Program-made: the position numbers and the translations under genes
DNA from: Candidatus Omnitrophota bacterium
GTDB lineage: Bacteria > Omnitrophota > Gorgyraeia > Gorgyraeales > Gorgyraeaceae
Length of the DNA: 41,451 nt
Direction: 5' to 3'
NCBI GenBank assembly: GCA_018824145.1
Contig: JAHJHC010000062.1
Span: forward strand, 1-41,451
Shown: in pieces, positions 1-9,189 of the stretch
Position numbering within the stretch: the first letter of the stretch is position 1
Layout: each line of letters begins with the position of its first letter
Notes under the pieces: model-generated
Told to the model about the DNA's origin: nothing
Database searches by the model: none
Seen by the model: the letters and a program-made list of their open reading frames with translations, nothing else

Positions 1-1
1 C

Positions 2-1162
2 AAGAGGCTTTTTAAAAGACTTTCCTTGAGGCCCTCAGACTTTAAGGACATTTCTGATTTGGATAAACTGCCGTTTATTAGCAAGAAGGATGTAAAGGGA
101 AACTCAGAGGATTTTTTGGCTGTAAATATGAACAGGTTTTTTATAAGGAAGGTCTTTACGAGCGGGACTACTGGCTCGCCTTTAAGGCTGTATAGGGATC
201 TATATTCTATCAATTTTGAGCATGCTATAGTCAAGAGACAATACAGATGGGCAGGATTTGATTCTAATCAGAGAAAGGTAATTTTGCGATCGAACCCTAT
301 TGTGGCTCCAAACATAAAGAGACGGTCTTTCTGGAGACGTGATTTTTTTCAGAAGAGTTTATTTGTTTCAGCATACCATCTTTCGGAAGAAAATATAGAT
401 TATTATTTTGACAATATTAGAAAATATAAACCAGTTGCTTTAGAGACAGTGCCTTCAGCAGGTTATCTCATGGCAAAGTTATTAAATCTTAAAGGTAAGC
501 ACCTCGATTTTAAATATGTATTTACCTCTTCAGAGGTCCTTATGCCTCATCAGAAGGTATTTATAGAGATGGAGTTCGGAACCAAGATATTTGATCACTA
601 TGGGACAGCAGAGAGAGTTTCGGCCATAGGTATGTGTGAAAGACAGAATTATCATATATATCCTGAATATGCAATAACAGAGTTGGTGCCTTTGGAAGAT
701 AAAAAAGGCTATTTTGAGGTCGTAGGCACCACATTGAATAATTTTGCCATGCCTCTTTTGAGGTATAAGACAGATGATATCGTAACGTTATCTTCCGAGA
801 GATGTCCGTGCGGCAGAAATTTTCAAAGAGTAGGGTCTATATACGGAAGAAAGACAGATACCTGTTTTGCGACAAAAGATGGCAGGTTTATATCTCTTCT
901 TTCAGGAATACTCTCTAGAGACTTAGAGGGTCTCATAGAGACACAGTTTATACAGGAAGATTTTGATATGTTAAAGGTGAAGATCGTGACAGACGAGAAA
1001 TATTCCAGTTATGATGAATCAAGACTTGAAGATAGTATAAAGAATTTTCTCGGAGAGGATATAAAGGTGTGTATCGAGAAGGTTTCTGATATTCCTAGAA
1101 CAAGTGGTGGTAAATTTAAACAGTTTATATCAAAGATAGAGAAAGAAGAGGCGTTCTTATGA
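2..1162 (+). CDS. PaaK/CapK-like adenylate-forming ligase, 5' end cut by window
   Basis: ANL-superfamily ligase of the phenylacetate-CoA ligase (PaaK/CapK) type, expected to adenylate a carboxylic acid in the cytosol; the substrate is unknown. The frame is open to the left edge: the codons before the TTG at 26 read KRLFKRLSL, which aligns with the internal stretch RRLFDSIGL of the paralogue at 4701. So about 70 N-terminal residues lie outside the window and TTG 26 is not the real start. Visible motifs are the phosphate-binding loop TSGTTGSP (bases about 158-184), YGTAERVSAIGMC (about 600-638), RYKTDDI (about 760), a CPCG cluster and the C-terminal GGKFKQF with the usual lysine. It overlaps the next gene by ATGA. 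Such ligases are common beside heparinase-like genes in exopolysaccharide clusters, so a role in acylating or tailoring a glycan is a reasonable inference. Confidence 0.85.
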   Translation, partial: KRLFKRLSLRPSDFKDISDLDKLPFISKKDVKGNSEDFLAVNMNRFFIRKVFTSGTTGSPLRLYRDLYSINFEHAIVKRQYRWAGFDSNQRKVILRSNPIVAPNIKRRSFWRRDFFQKSLFVSAYHLSEENIDYYFDNIRKYKPVALETVPSAGYLMAKLLNLKGKHLDFKYVFTSSEVLMPHQKVFIEMEFGTKIFDHYGTAERVSAIGMCERQNYHIYPEYAITELVPLEDKKGYFEVVGTTLNNFAMPLLRYKTDDIVTLSSERCPCGRNFQRVGSIYGRKTDTCFATKDGRFISLLSGILSRDLEGLIETQFIQEDFDMLKVKIVTDEKYSSYDESRLEDSIKNFLGEDIKVCIEKVSDIPRTSGGKFKQFISKIEKEEAFL

Positions 1163-2238
1163 AGAAATTAAATGCTAACTACGAGGCTAGATTGTACAAA
1201 AGGCTTTCAGGTAACAAGGTCCGATGCAGTCTCTGTCCTAGAAGGTGTGTGATAGATGATGGAAGCACAGGGCGTTGCCGGGTCAGGATGAATGAAAAAG
1301 GGAAGCTTTATGCCATAAGTTATGGCAGGGCAGTGCATGTGGCAGAAGAATTCATAGAGACAGAGGCAGTGTTCCATTTTGAGCCGGGCAGCCGAATTTT
1401 ATCTGTTGGCAATGTGGGATGCAACCTGTCATGTGTGTATTGTCAGAACTGGAGATTTTCACAGTTAGACCATATTAATGAGAATGATATATTTGAATAC
1501 ACACCTGAACAAATCGTACGGATGGCCTTGGAAAAGGGTATAAAGGTTATTTCCTGGACGTATAATGATCCTGCAATCTGGCTGGAATTTGTAGAGGATA
1601 CAGCTAAGTTAGCCAGGAGGCATGGTATTTATAATCTATTTAAGTCAGCCTTGTTCTTAACGCCTGAGGCCATTGAAGCCTTTATGGATGTAATAGATAT
1701 CTTTAGTATTTCAGTAAAGAGCCTGGATCCGGATTTCTATCGTCGGTTCACAGGCGGATGGATAAAGCCTGTTATCGAGGGCACACAACAGATATTTAAA
1801 GGTCAAAGGCATCATATGGAAATAAGTAATCTGATTGTGACGGATGCGAATGACAATGAAAAAGACTATATGGATTTAATCAATTGGGTCAAGGCTCATC
1901 TATCGGTAGATGTACCTATTCATTTTGTGCGCTTTCATCCTAACTATAAATATACACATGTCTCAAGACCAACCATAGAGACACTTGAAAGGGCAAGGGA
2001 ATTGGCAAAGGCATCTGGTATAAGGCATTGTTATTTAGGTAATGTCTTTATGCATGAAGGTGCCAATACCTATTGCAGTGTTTGTAATAGCCTTCTCGTA
2101 GAGAGAAGAGGTTTGAATGCCGAGCCTATTGGTTTAGAATCTGGCAAGGAAGAATATATATGCAGGAGATGTAAGAATAGGACACAAATAAAGATGTTCC
2201 ATACCGAGGAGAGTTTTTATGAAAGCATTGAAGTATGA
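1159..2238 (+). CDS. amrS: AmmeMemoRadiSam-type radical SAM enzyme (AmrS-like)
   Basis: Cytosolic radical SAM protein of 359 residues. The [4Fe-4S] motif CNLSCVYC is at residues 88-95 (C88, C92, C95), preceded by the family's N-terminal Cys-rich segment CSLCPRRC...GRCRVR (about 23-42). Family landmarks continue: SWTYNDPAIW, HFVRFHPNYK, YLGNVFMHEGANTYC, and a C-terminal zinc-ribbon-like CSVC...CRRC. Length and order match AmrS, the radical SAM member of the AmmeMemoRadiSam system, whose chemistry is not settled. It starts inside the stop of the ligase (ATGA) and its end overlaps the next start by 20 bp, so it is translationally coupled to its neighbours. No AMMECR1 or Memo gene occurs in the window. 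The usual DLKAF segment reads SVKSL here, a small deviation. The position inside a glycan cluster suggests a specialised paralogue. Confidence 0.82.
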   Translation: MKKLNANYEARLYKRLSGNKVRCSLCPRRCVIDDGSTGRCRVRMNEKGKLYAISYGRAVHVAEEFIETEAVFHFEPGSRILSVGNVGCNLSCVYCQNWRFSQLDHINENDIFEYTPEQIVRMALEKGIKVISWTYNDPAIWLEFVEDTAKLARRHGIYNLFKSALFLTPEAIEAFMDVIDIFSISVKSLDPDFYRRFTGGWIKPVIEGTQQIFKGQRHHMEISNLIVTDANDNEKDYMDLINWVKAHLSVDVPIHFVRFHPNYKYTHVSRPTIETLERARELAKASGIRHCYLGNVFMHEGANTYCSVCNSLLVERRGLNAEPIGLESGKEEYICRRCKNRTQIKMFHTEESFYESIEV

Positions 2239-2530
2239 ATGGGATGATGATATCTGGTTGCTTCATGTAGAAGTTAATAATATGACTCAAAACAAGAGGA
2301 CCCTGGTATATTCCCGTGTTATAGAGAACGGTAATAATGGGGGAGAGAGTAAAATCTTTGTAAAACCAGGAGAGAGTTACAGATTTATTCTTTCGAGGAA
2401 TTATCTGCAGGAGAGAAGTTTGGATATTAGATTTGACAATAAGCTTTTACTGAAGATATTCAGACTCTATGACAGGGCCTATCTGCCCAGTAGTTCAGAT
2501 ATGGTCTATTCTAACAAGGATATACAGTGA
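2219..2530 (+). CDS. Small protein of unknown function in the glycan cluster
   Basis: A 103-residue protein that I do not recognise. It is hydrophilic with alternating short hydrophobic stretches (WLLHVEVNN, RTLVYSRVI, SKIFVKPGESYRFIL, LDIRFDNKLLLKIFRLYD), which suggests a single small beta-sandwich. There is no signal peptide or membrane segment. The start overlaps the end of the AmrS-like gene by 20 bp and its stop overlaps the GTG start of the glycosyltransferase (GTGA). Reality is supported by this tight coupling on both sides and by the absence of a better frame. A cytosolic partner of the upstream radical SAM enzyme or downstream glycosyltransferase is possible but unproven. Confidence 0.65.
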   Translation: MKALKYEWDDDIWLLHVEVNNMTQNKRTLVYSRVIENGNNGGESKIFVKPGESYRFILSRNYLQERSLDIRFDNKLLLKIFRLYDRAYLPSSSDMVYSNKDIQ

Positions 2531-4704
2531 AGAAGATAGTCTTTATTAATTCAAGTTTATCACTTGGTGGCGCTGAGAAGATTGTTTATGAGGTAATTAA
2601 AGGGCTTGATAGGACAAGATTCCAGATAAAGTCGTATTGCCTTTACAGTCCTGGTGTTATAGGAAAGGCACTTATGTTAGAGCATATAGATTTTAATCAT
2701 AGCTTTATGCGCAATAAGTACGATTTGAGAGGTATCTATAGACTTGCCAAGTTAGTTGGAAAGGAAAGAACAGATGTCTTATATCTACAGAGTTCGCCAT
2801 TGGTGTTATTTTGGGGATTTATCTTGGGAATGATGTTTAAAATCCCTCATACTGTAACAGTTTTACATGGCATGAAAGATTCTTTTTGGCGGGAAAGACT
2901 TAAGTCTAACATTGTAAATAGATTGATATTGCATAGATTGGATAGGATAGGAGTAGTGTCTAAGGCAAAATTAGCTTCATTACTTAAAAAATACAAGTTA
3001 GATCCATCCAAGGTCGAATTGATAAATAATGCAGTAGATATTGATAGATTTACGCCTCTGAAAGATATTGACGGATTTAAAAAGAAGATAGGTATTACTG
3101 ATAACGAGAAGATTATAGGTATTGTGGGAAGGTTGGTGACTGAGAAGGCATACGATGTCTTTCTAAAATCAGCCCAGCATATTAAAACACGCATTCCAAA
3201 CTCTAAATTCGTAATCGTAGGAGATGGTAGAGAAAGGACGAATCTTGAAAGATTGACAAAAGATCTGGGGCTTGAGAATCAGGTGATATTTTTGGGCGAA
3301 AGACATGATGTAAGTATTCTTATTGCATTGTTTGATGTTGCAGTACTTTCTTCAAGGATAGAATCACTTCCTGTGGTACTGTTGGAATATATGGCAGCTT
3401 GTAGGCCTATTGTTGCAACTGATGTGGGTGGGAATTCTGAGGTTTTGTTACATGGCCAGTCAGGACTTATTGTGCCTCCTGAAGAGCCCGGATTAATCGC
3501 AGATGCTGTCATAAGACTTCTTAATAATACTGAATATGCCAAGAACATGGGGATGGAGGCCAGAAGAAGAGTAGAAGAAAGTTTTTCCTTAGATGGATTT
3601 ATGACTAAGATGGAAAGATTTTTTTCATTTGATACAACATGTCATATATTGATGGCAGGCCCTTCTTTAAATTCAAAAGGTGGCATATCTTCTTTTGCGA
3701 AAAATCTTCTTAGTTCAAAATCTCCAGGAGAGTTTAAGATAGAATATCATCCTACAACGACTGATGCCAATAATATTTTTAAATCAGTTTTTTTTATAAA
3801 AAGCCTTGTCCTGCTTTTTATTAGATTATTGACGGATAAAAATATAAAGATTATTCATATATGCAGTGCCTCAAAAGGCAGTTTTTACAGAAAGGCAGTA
3901 GTCTTATTGGTATCCAAGCTCTTTAAAAAATCAGTAATTTTTCATATACATGGCGGAGGATTTCAGCTGTTTTATAACAGTTCACATGGTCTAAAGAGAG
4001 CTTTTGTGAGAAAGATATTGGATCTTTCTGATAGCATAATTGTTTTATCTGAATCATGGCATTCCGCAGTGAAGAATATGACGAAAAATACAAACATAAA
4101 AATAATACCCAATCCCATAGATACGTCTCTATTCGAGTCTGTTAGGACAAGGAGGGCTTTTGATTTAAATGTATTTACTGCAGGCCGTCTTGAAAGCCAG
4201 AAAGGGACTTATGACATATTAGACATAGTACCAGATGTCCTGAAGGAAATACCGCATGTGAGGTTTTCTTTAGCAGGTAACGGTGATATTGAGAAGATAA
4301 GTATGCTTTGTAAGGAAAGAGGTATCGAGAAGAATGTAATATTATTAGGTTGGCTCGATAGAGAGATGTTACTTGCTGAACTTAAAAAGGCAGCTTTATT
4401 TTTGTTGCCGTCCTACCATGAAGGGCTTCCTATCTCTATATTAGAGGCAATGGCTTCTGGATTGCCTGTAATTTCTACAAAAGTAGGAGGCATACCTGAG
4501 ATTATAGAAGACGGTGTGAATGGCTTTTTAGTGGCACCGGGGAATAAAAAGGAATTGGTTGAAAAGATAATAGGCTTACTTAGAGATGCAAAACTCAAAA
4601 AGAAGATGGCAAAGAATAATATTGAGAAGATAGATCTGATTTACAGGTCAGATCGTATACTTGATAGAATGCACGTCGAGTATAAACATCTGATAACAGA
4701 GTGA
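2527..4704 (+). CDS. Tandem fusion of two GT4-type glycosyltransferases
   Basis: 725 residues containing two complete GT-B fold glycosyltransferases in a row. Domain 1 (about 1-365) has the N-terminal GGAEK loop, HGM, and the nucleotide-sugar site SRIESLPVVLLEYMA with the E-x7-E arrangement, followed by DVGGNSEVL. Domain 2 (about 370-725) restarts with HILMAGPSLNSKGGISSF, has HIHGGG, and ends with SYHEGLPISILEAMASG and KVGGIPEII. Each half would transfer a sugar from an activated donor to a lipid-linked or growing glycan at the cytoplasmic face of the inner membrane. Start is GTG 2527, overlapping the previous stop; its own stop overlaps the next GTG (GTGA). Both halves keep their active-site glutamates, so a bifunctional enzyme adding two consecutive sugars is plausible. 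Donors cannot be read from sequence. Confidence 0.9.
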   Translation: MKKIVFINSSLSLGGAEKIVYEVIKGLDRTRFQIKSYCLYSPGVIGKALMLEHIDFNHSFMRNKYDLRGIYRLAKLVGKERTDVLYLQSSPLVLFWGFILGMMFKIPHTVTVLHGMKDSFWRERLKSNIVNRLILHRLDRIGVVSKAKLASLLKKYKLDPSKVELINNAVDIDRFTPLKDIDGFKKKIGITDNEKIIGIVGRLVTEKAYDVFLKSAQHIKTRIPNSKFVIVGDGRERTNLERLTKDLGLENQVIFLGERHDVSILIALFDVAVLSSRIESLPVVLLEYMAACRPIVATDVGGNSEVLLHGQSGLIVPPEEPGLIADAVIRLLNNTEYAKNMGMEARRRVEESFSLDGFMTKMERFFSFDTTCHILMAGPSLNSKGGISSFAKNLLSSKSPGEFKIEYHPTTTDANNIFKSVFFIKSLVLLFIRLLTDKNIKIIHICSASKGSFYRKAVVLLVSKLFKKSVIFHIHGGGFQLFYNSSHGLKRAFVRKILDLSDSIIVLSESWHSAVKNMTKNTNIKIIPNPIDTSLFESVRTRRAFDLNVFTAGRLESQKGTYDILDIVPDVLKEIPHVRFSLAGNGDIEKISMLCKERGIEKNVILLGWLDREMLLAELKKAALFLLPSYHEGLPISILEAMASGLPVISTKVGGIPEIIEDGVNGFLVAPGNKKELVEKIIGLLRDAKLKKKMAKNNIEKIDLIYRSDRILDRMHVEYKHLITE

Positions 4705-6056
4705 TTACTATGGTCAAAGATTTGAATATCACTATAAAAAGGTTGATATGGAGAAGATTGCGTGAGGGAAAACGTTTTAAGCATATATTTTCATGTATCC
4801 AAGAGATAGATAGGTTCTCTAAAGAAGAGATCAGGAGATTGCAGTTAGAGACATTGAAGGAAATTATCCGTCATTCTTATAGTAGTGTCCCTTATTATAG
4901 AAGGCTCTTTGATAGCATTGGTCTTAGTGTAAATGGTAGGTTTAATTTCGAAGATATAGCGAAGATCCCGTTTCTTACAAAGGATGAAATTGCAAGAAAT
5001 ACACATGATTTCATATCTTCACATTCGAAAAAGGCCTTTTTGAAAAAAACAGCAAGTAGTGGAACGACCGGCCGCCCTGTAGTGCTTTATAGAGACTTAT
5101 ATTCTATTAATTTTGAGAATGCAATATTGTGGAAACAGCGCTCTTGGGCAGGTATTAAACATGGAGATAAAAAGGCGACCATTAGAGGAGAGTTTGTAGT
5201 GGATGGTTCGAAAAATAAGCCTCCTTTTTGGAAGATCGATTGGCTTGGTAAGGAATTGATTTTATCTTCTTACCATATTTCAAGTAAAAATGTCCGTTAT
5301 TATCTGGAAATATTAAAGAATTTTAGGCCGCATTATATAGAGGCATACCCGTCGTCTCTTTATTTATTGGCAAGATTTATAAAAGACCTTGGGCTTGAAA
5401 GTGTACCTGTTAAAGCAGCTATCACCTCTTCCGAAATGATCGAAGATTATAAGAAGGCGTTGATAGAGGATGTCTTTAGATGTAAGGTATATGATTTTTA
5501 CGGAAACGCTGAACGGGTATCAGCTATAGCAACTTGTCCGGCGGGGAATTATCATATTCTTCCCGAATATGGATTTACGGAATTGATAGATTTAAAAGAA
5601 GATAAATATAATAAAGAACTTACAGGGACTTCTTTTATCAATATGTCAATGCCGCTTATCAGATATCGCACCGGAGATATGGTTGTCCCTTCACCTGGAC
5701 AATGTGAATGTGGGAGGCAATCACAAGTAGTTCAGAGCATTATAGGAAGATTGGACGATATAATTGTTACGCCAGAAGGACGATACATCCCGGTTATAGA
5801 CTCTATATTAGACAGGGATTTCTACGATATAGTCGAGATTCAGTTTATACAGGAAGATCATTGCAGTATTAGAGTAAGACTTGTCCCTGGGAGAGATTTT
5901 GGAAATTCCGACAGGAATAAACTTATCTCCAAGTTGTCTGAACGGATCGGATCCAATATGAAAATCTATGTGGAAGAAGTAGATTCCATAGAACGGGCAA
6001 AAAACGGAAAGTACAGGACAGTCATATCTAATATAAAAAGGAAGGAATATGAATAA
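4701..6056 (+). CDS. PaaK/CapK-like adenylate-forming ligase (full-length paralogue)
   Basis: 451 residues, full length for the family and clearly paralogous to the truncated gene at the window start; both share the stretch LYRDLYSINFE after the phosphate loop. Motifs are SSGTTGRP near residues 119-126, FYGNAERVSAIATC, RYRTGDM, the CECGRQ cluster and the C-terminal NGKYR lysine region. It should form an acyl-adenylate (and perhaps an acyl-CoA or acyl conjugate) in the cytosol; the acid is unknown. The start can be GTG 4701, coupled to the upstream stop, or ATG 4710 (MVKDLN). It overlaps the heparinase-like gene by 8 bp. Two related ligases separated by the radical SAM and glycosyltransferase genes suggest two acylation steps or two acids. 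Confidence 0.87.
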   Translation: MITMVKDLNITIKRLIWRRLREGKRFKHIFSCIQEIDRFSKEEIRRLQLETLKEIIRHSYSSVPYYRRLFDSIGLSVNGRFNFEDIAKIPFLTKDEIARNTHDFISSHSKKAFLKKTASSGTTGRPVVLYRDLYSINFENAILWKQRSWAGIKHGDKKATIRGEFVVDGSKNKPPFWKIDWLGKELILSSYHISSKNVRYYLEILKNFRPHYIEAYPSSLYLLARFIKDLGLESVPVKAAITSSEMIEDYKKALIEDVFRCKVYDFYGNAERVSAIATCPAGNYHILPEYGFTELIDLKEDKYNKELTGTSFINMSMPLIRYRTGDMVVPSPGQCECGRQSQVVQSIIGRLDDIIVTPEGRYIPVIDSILDRDFYDIVEIQFIQEDHCSIRVRLVPGRDFGNSDRNKLISKLSERIGSNMKIYVEEVDSIERAKNGKYRTVISNIKRKEYE

Positions 6057-8049
6057 GTTTATATGGTATATAAAAAGGCTATCCTGTATGTCTTTAGCCG
6101 AGATATCCCATAGAACATATATATTTATTGGAATAAATGCCAGTAGATTTATTCGTAATAATGTGGATATGGAAAAGGTGCTGGATCGAAATCCGATAAA
6201 AACAAATTTTTATTTTGGACCTAATAGTATTGGAGAATTAAGACAGGAATTCATTAATCTTTTTCCGGGAAGATTAAAAGAGATTGTTAATGAAGCGGAT
6301 TTATGTTGCCAACATAAATTCAGGGTATTTGATTTAGATTTGGATGCAGGGGAACATATAGATTGGCACAAAGACATAGTTACAGGGAAAAGGTGGCCTA
6401 TAAAGTACTGGGCCGATATAGATTTTAGAAATAATCATTGCTCTAAAGATGTTAGGTTAGTATGGGAGTTGAACAGGCATCAACATCTTGTGACACTGGG
6501 CGAGGCGTATCTATTGACAGTACAAAAAAAATATGCTGAAGAGGTAAAAAATCAGATTTTTTCATGGATAACAGATAATCCTATCCATATTGGTGTGAAT
6601 TGGGCAAGCCCGCTTGAGATTAGTATAAGGCTTGTATCGTGGTGTTGGGCGTATAAATTCATAGAATCTTCATGTGTTTTTTCGGAAGATAACAAGGCCG
6701 AATTTTTGAAATCCATATATATGCAGGTAAATTTTATAGATAGAAATATATCAAAATATTCCTCTGCAAACAATCATCTAATAGGAGAGGCATGCGGTTT
6801 ATTGATGACTGGACTTGCATTCCCTGAATTTAAAAATTCTGAAGAATGGGTAAATAAAGGTAAGGCGATTTTGTTTGAGGAGATATTAAAACAGGTGCAT
6901 CCAGACGGCGTTACAAAAGAGCAGGCATTTGGCTATCAGGTTTTTGTAATGGAACTATGTTTACTTGCTGTTATTCTCCTTGTAAAAAATGATATAAAAG
7001 TCCCGGAAGAGGTATATGAGAGATTCTATGCAATGTGCGAATTTATTATAAATATAATGGATGTAAACGGAAAGATACCCAATATCGGAGATTCGGACAG
7101 TGGTAGGGCTGTGAGGTTGTCACAGGATAAGAAATTTAACGTAGTTAAATCTTTATTGTCAAGTGCCAGTATTTTAAATGGAAGGGGAGATTTCAAAGAA
7201 AAGGGTGGTGTTTTTGAAGAGGTGCAATATTGGCTATTTGGCGCAAAAGGATTTAGAAGATATAAACGCATAAATAGTGTCAAACCGTTTTTACATTCCA
7301 GGCTTTTTAAAAAGGGAGGATATGCTGTTTTTAGGGGCTCTTCAGATAATGGTAAGGCCAGCATTCTTACGATGGACTGTGGTGAACTGGGCTACACTTC
7401 AATTGCAGCTCATGGACATGCAGATTTATTGAGTATAACGCTTTCTTTAGATGGGGTAGAGTTTTTAATAGATCCAGGCACGTATCTTTACCATACTGGT
7501 AGTGCCTGGAGAGATTATTTTAGAGGCACCAGCTCTCACAATACCATTACTGTAAATAATAAAAATCAGTCAGAGATAAAAGGGCCTTTTATGTGGGGGA
7601 AAAGACCTGTGCCAACTATAGAAGAATGGGAAAGTTCTAATAATCGGGATCGTATCAGTGTTTCATATAACAACTGTACAGTCAGACATAAAAGAACAAT
7701 TTATTTTGATAAAAAGAAAAACGTATGGTTGATTGAAGATTTTCTCAAAACAAAAGAAAAGAGTACAATAAGGCAATATTTTCATTTATCTCCTTTCTCT
7801 ACAGTGAAATTATTTGGTACGAATATACTTGAGATACAAAATCAGGGTATTTTTTTATATATGATATTGGACAAGACTTTTTCTGTAGATATAAAGGAAG
7901 GAGAGGAGTCTCCAATAGCTGGCTGGTCTTCCAATATGTTCGGAAACAAGGTGAATAGCCCTACCGTGCTAAATAAGGCCCTTATAGAGGGAAGCGAGAA
8001 GTTTTATACCCTTTTGTATTTTTCGAGAAAGAAATTGAGGTTGCATTGA
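6049..8049 (+). CDS. Heparinase II/III-like protein
   Basis: 666 residues with the two-part layout of the heparinase II/III family: an N-terminal alpha-toroid region (about 1-400, starting with the family's IWYIKRLSCMSLAEISHR segment) and a C-terminal beta-sandwich (about 420-640). The hallmark HGHAD is at residues 455-459, followed by LIDPGTYLYHTG and RGTSSHNTI, where catalytic Tyr and His residues normally lie. These proteins cleave acidic polysaccharides by beta-elimination, but many copies in biosynthesis clusters have no proven lyase activity. I see no convincing signal peptide, so the copy may act in the cytosol or need another route. It sits 8 bp into the upstream ligase and 27-33 bp before wecB. 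Trimming or editing the exported glycan is the likely role. Confidence 0.87.
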   Translation: MNKFIWYIKRLSCMSLAEISHRTYIFIGINASRFIRNNVDMEKVLDRNPIKTNFYFGPNSIGELRQEFINLFPGRLKEIVNEADLCCQHKFRVFDLDLDAGEHIDWHKDIVTGKRWPIKYWADIDFRNNHCSKDVRLVWELNRHQHLVTLGEAYLLTVQKKYAEEVKNQIFSWITDNPIHIGVNWASPLEISIRLVSWCWAYKFIESSCVFSEDNKAEFLKSIYMQVNFIDRNISKYSSANNHLIGEACGLLMTGLAFPEFKNSEEWVNKGKAILFEEILKQVHPDGVTKEQAFGYQVFVMELCLLAVILLVKNDIKVPEEVYERFYAMCEFIINIMDVNGKIPNIGDSDSGRAVRLSQDKKFNVVKSLLSSASILNGRGDFKEKGGVFEEVQYWLFGAKGFRRYKRINSVKPFLHSRLFKKGGYAVFRGSSDNGKASILTMDCGELGYTSIAAHGHADLLSITLSLDGVEFLIDPGTYLYHTGSAWRDYFRGTSSHNTITVNNKNQSEIKGPFMWGKRPVPTIEEWESSNNRDRISVSYNNCTVRHKRTIYFDKKKNVWLIEDFLKTKEKSTIRQYFHLSPFSTVKLFGTNILEIQNQGIFLYMILDKTFSVDIKEGEESPIAGWSSNMFGNKVNSPTVLNKALIEGSEKFYTLLYFSRKKLRLH

Positions 8050-8082
8050 TTTAGAAAATTATAGTTTGGAGGCAAATTGGAT

Positions 8083-9189
8083 ATGAAGTTGAAGATTCTT
8101 AATGTAGTAGGTGCCAGGCCGAATTTTATGAAGATAGCCCCGATTATAAAAGAGATGAGGCGCTATCCGGATAAGATTATACCTTTATTGGTCCATACTG
8201 GCCAGCATTTTGACCGTGAGATGTCCAAGTTATTTTTTAAGGATTTGAATCTGCCTGAACCGGATTTTTATTTAGGCGTAGGCACAGGTTCACATGCTGT
8301 TCAGACTTCTAAGATTATAGAGAGATTCGAGAAGATATTATTAAAGGTAAGGCCTGATTTAGTATTAGTAGTAGGGGATGTGAATTCTACCATTGGCTGT
8401 GCATTGTGCGCGGTAAAGATGCATATCCCTGTAGCCCATGTGGAGGCTGGGTTAAGGAGTTTTAATAGAGCTATGCCGGAAGAGATTAACCGGATTTTGA
8501 CTGATACTATAGCAGAATACTTATTTATTACAGAGAAAAGTGCTGGGGCGAATTTATTAAAGCAGGGTGTCTCTAGAGATAGTACCTATTTTGTGGGAAA
8601 TGTGATGATTGATACGTTGCTAAGTCATAAGGAGAAGGCCTGTAACAGTACTATCTTAAAGAAGTTGGACCTAAAAAAAAGAAATTACGCAGTCTTAACC
8701 CTGCATAGGCCAAGCAATGTAGACGAGAGACAGACCCTTATCAATATATTTGATGCACTGAATGATATACAGAAGAGGATTAAGATTGTATGGCCTGTAC
8801 ATCCTCGCTCAAAAAAGATGTTGGATAAGTTTAAATTCAATGGCGCGATATCGAGAATGGCTAATCTCAAGATGGTTCCTGCGATGGGCTATCTGGATTT
8901 TTTAAAGCTAATGACAGATTCCAAGTTTGTCCTGACGGATTCAGGGGGTATTCAGGAAGAGACTAGTGTACTTGGTATACCATGCCTTACTCTTCGCGAG
9001 AATACAGAGAGGCCTGTGACAGTTGAGGAAGGGACAAATATTATCGTAGGGCAGGATAGAGATAAAATAACCAAAGAGAGTCTTAAGATTATGTGCGGTA
9101 AGTTTAAAAAAGGCAGGAGGCCAAGGCTTTGGGATGGAAAGGCAGCTAAACGTATTGTTAAGATATTGATTAGAGAAGGAAGGAAGTAA
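8083..9189 (+). CDS. wecB: UDP-N-acetylglucosamine 2-epimerase (non-hydrolysing)
   Basis: Interconverts UDP-GlcNAc and UDP-ManNAc in the cytosol, supplying an N-acetylmannosamine donor. About 368 residues, normal for WecB/MnaA. Family motifs in order: VGARPNFMKIAPI, HTGQHFD, GDVNST, HVEAGLRSF, PEEINR, LTLHRPSNVD, LTDSGGIQEE, and LRENTERP. The stretch GGAGG at 8068-8072 is the ribosome site; ATG 8083 lies 10 nt after it, and TTG 8077 (two codons earlier) lies only 4 nt after it, so ATG is preferred although TTG cannot be excluded. The stop overlaps the next ATG by one base. Its product could feed the WecG/TagA-family transferase at 11489, whose family commonly uses UDP-ManNAc or UDP-ManNAcA. 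Confidence 0.93.
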   Translation: MKLKILNVVGARPNFMKIAPIIKEMRRYPDKIIPLLVHTGQHFDREMSKLFFKDLNLPEPDFYLGVGTGSHAVQTSKIIERFEKILLKVRPDLVLVVGDVNSTIGCALCAVKMHIPVAHVEAGLRSFNRAMPEEINRILTDTIAEYLFITEKSAGANLLKQGVSRDSTYFVGNVMIDTLLSHKEKACNSTILKKLDLKKRNYAVLTLHRPSNVDERQTLINIFDALNDIQKRIKIVWPVHPRSKKMLDKFKFNGAISRMANLKMVPAMGYLDFLKLMTDSKFVLTDSGGIQEETSVLGIPCLTLRENTERPVTVEEGTNIIVGQDRDKITKESLKIMCGKFKKGRRPRLWDGKAAKRIVKILIREGRK

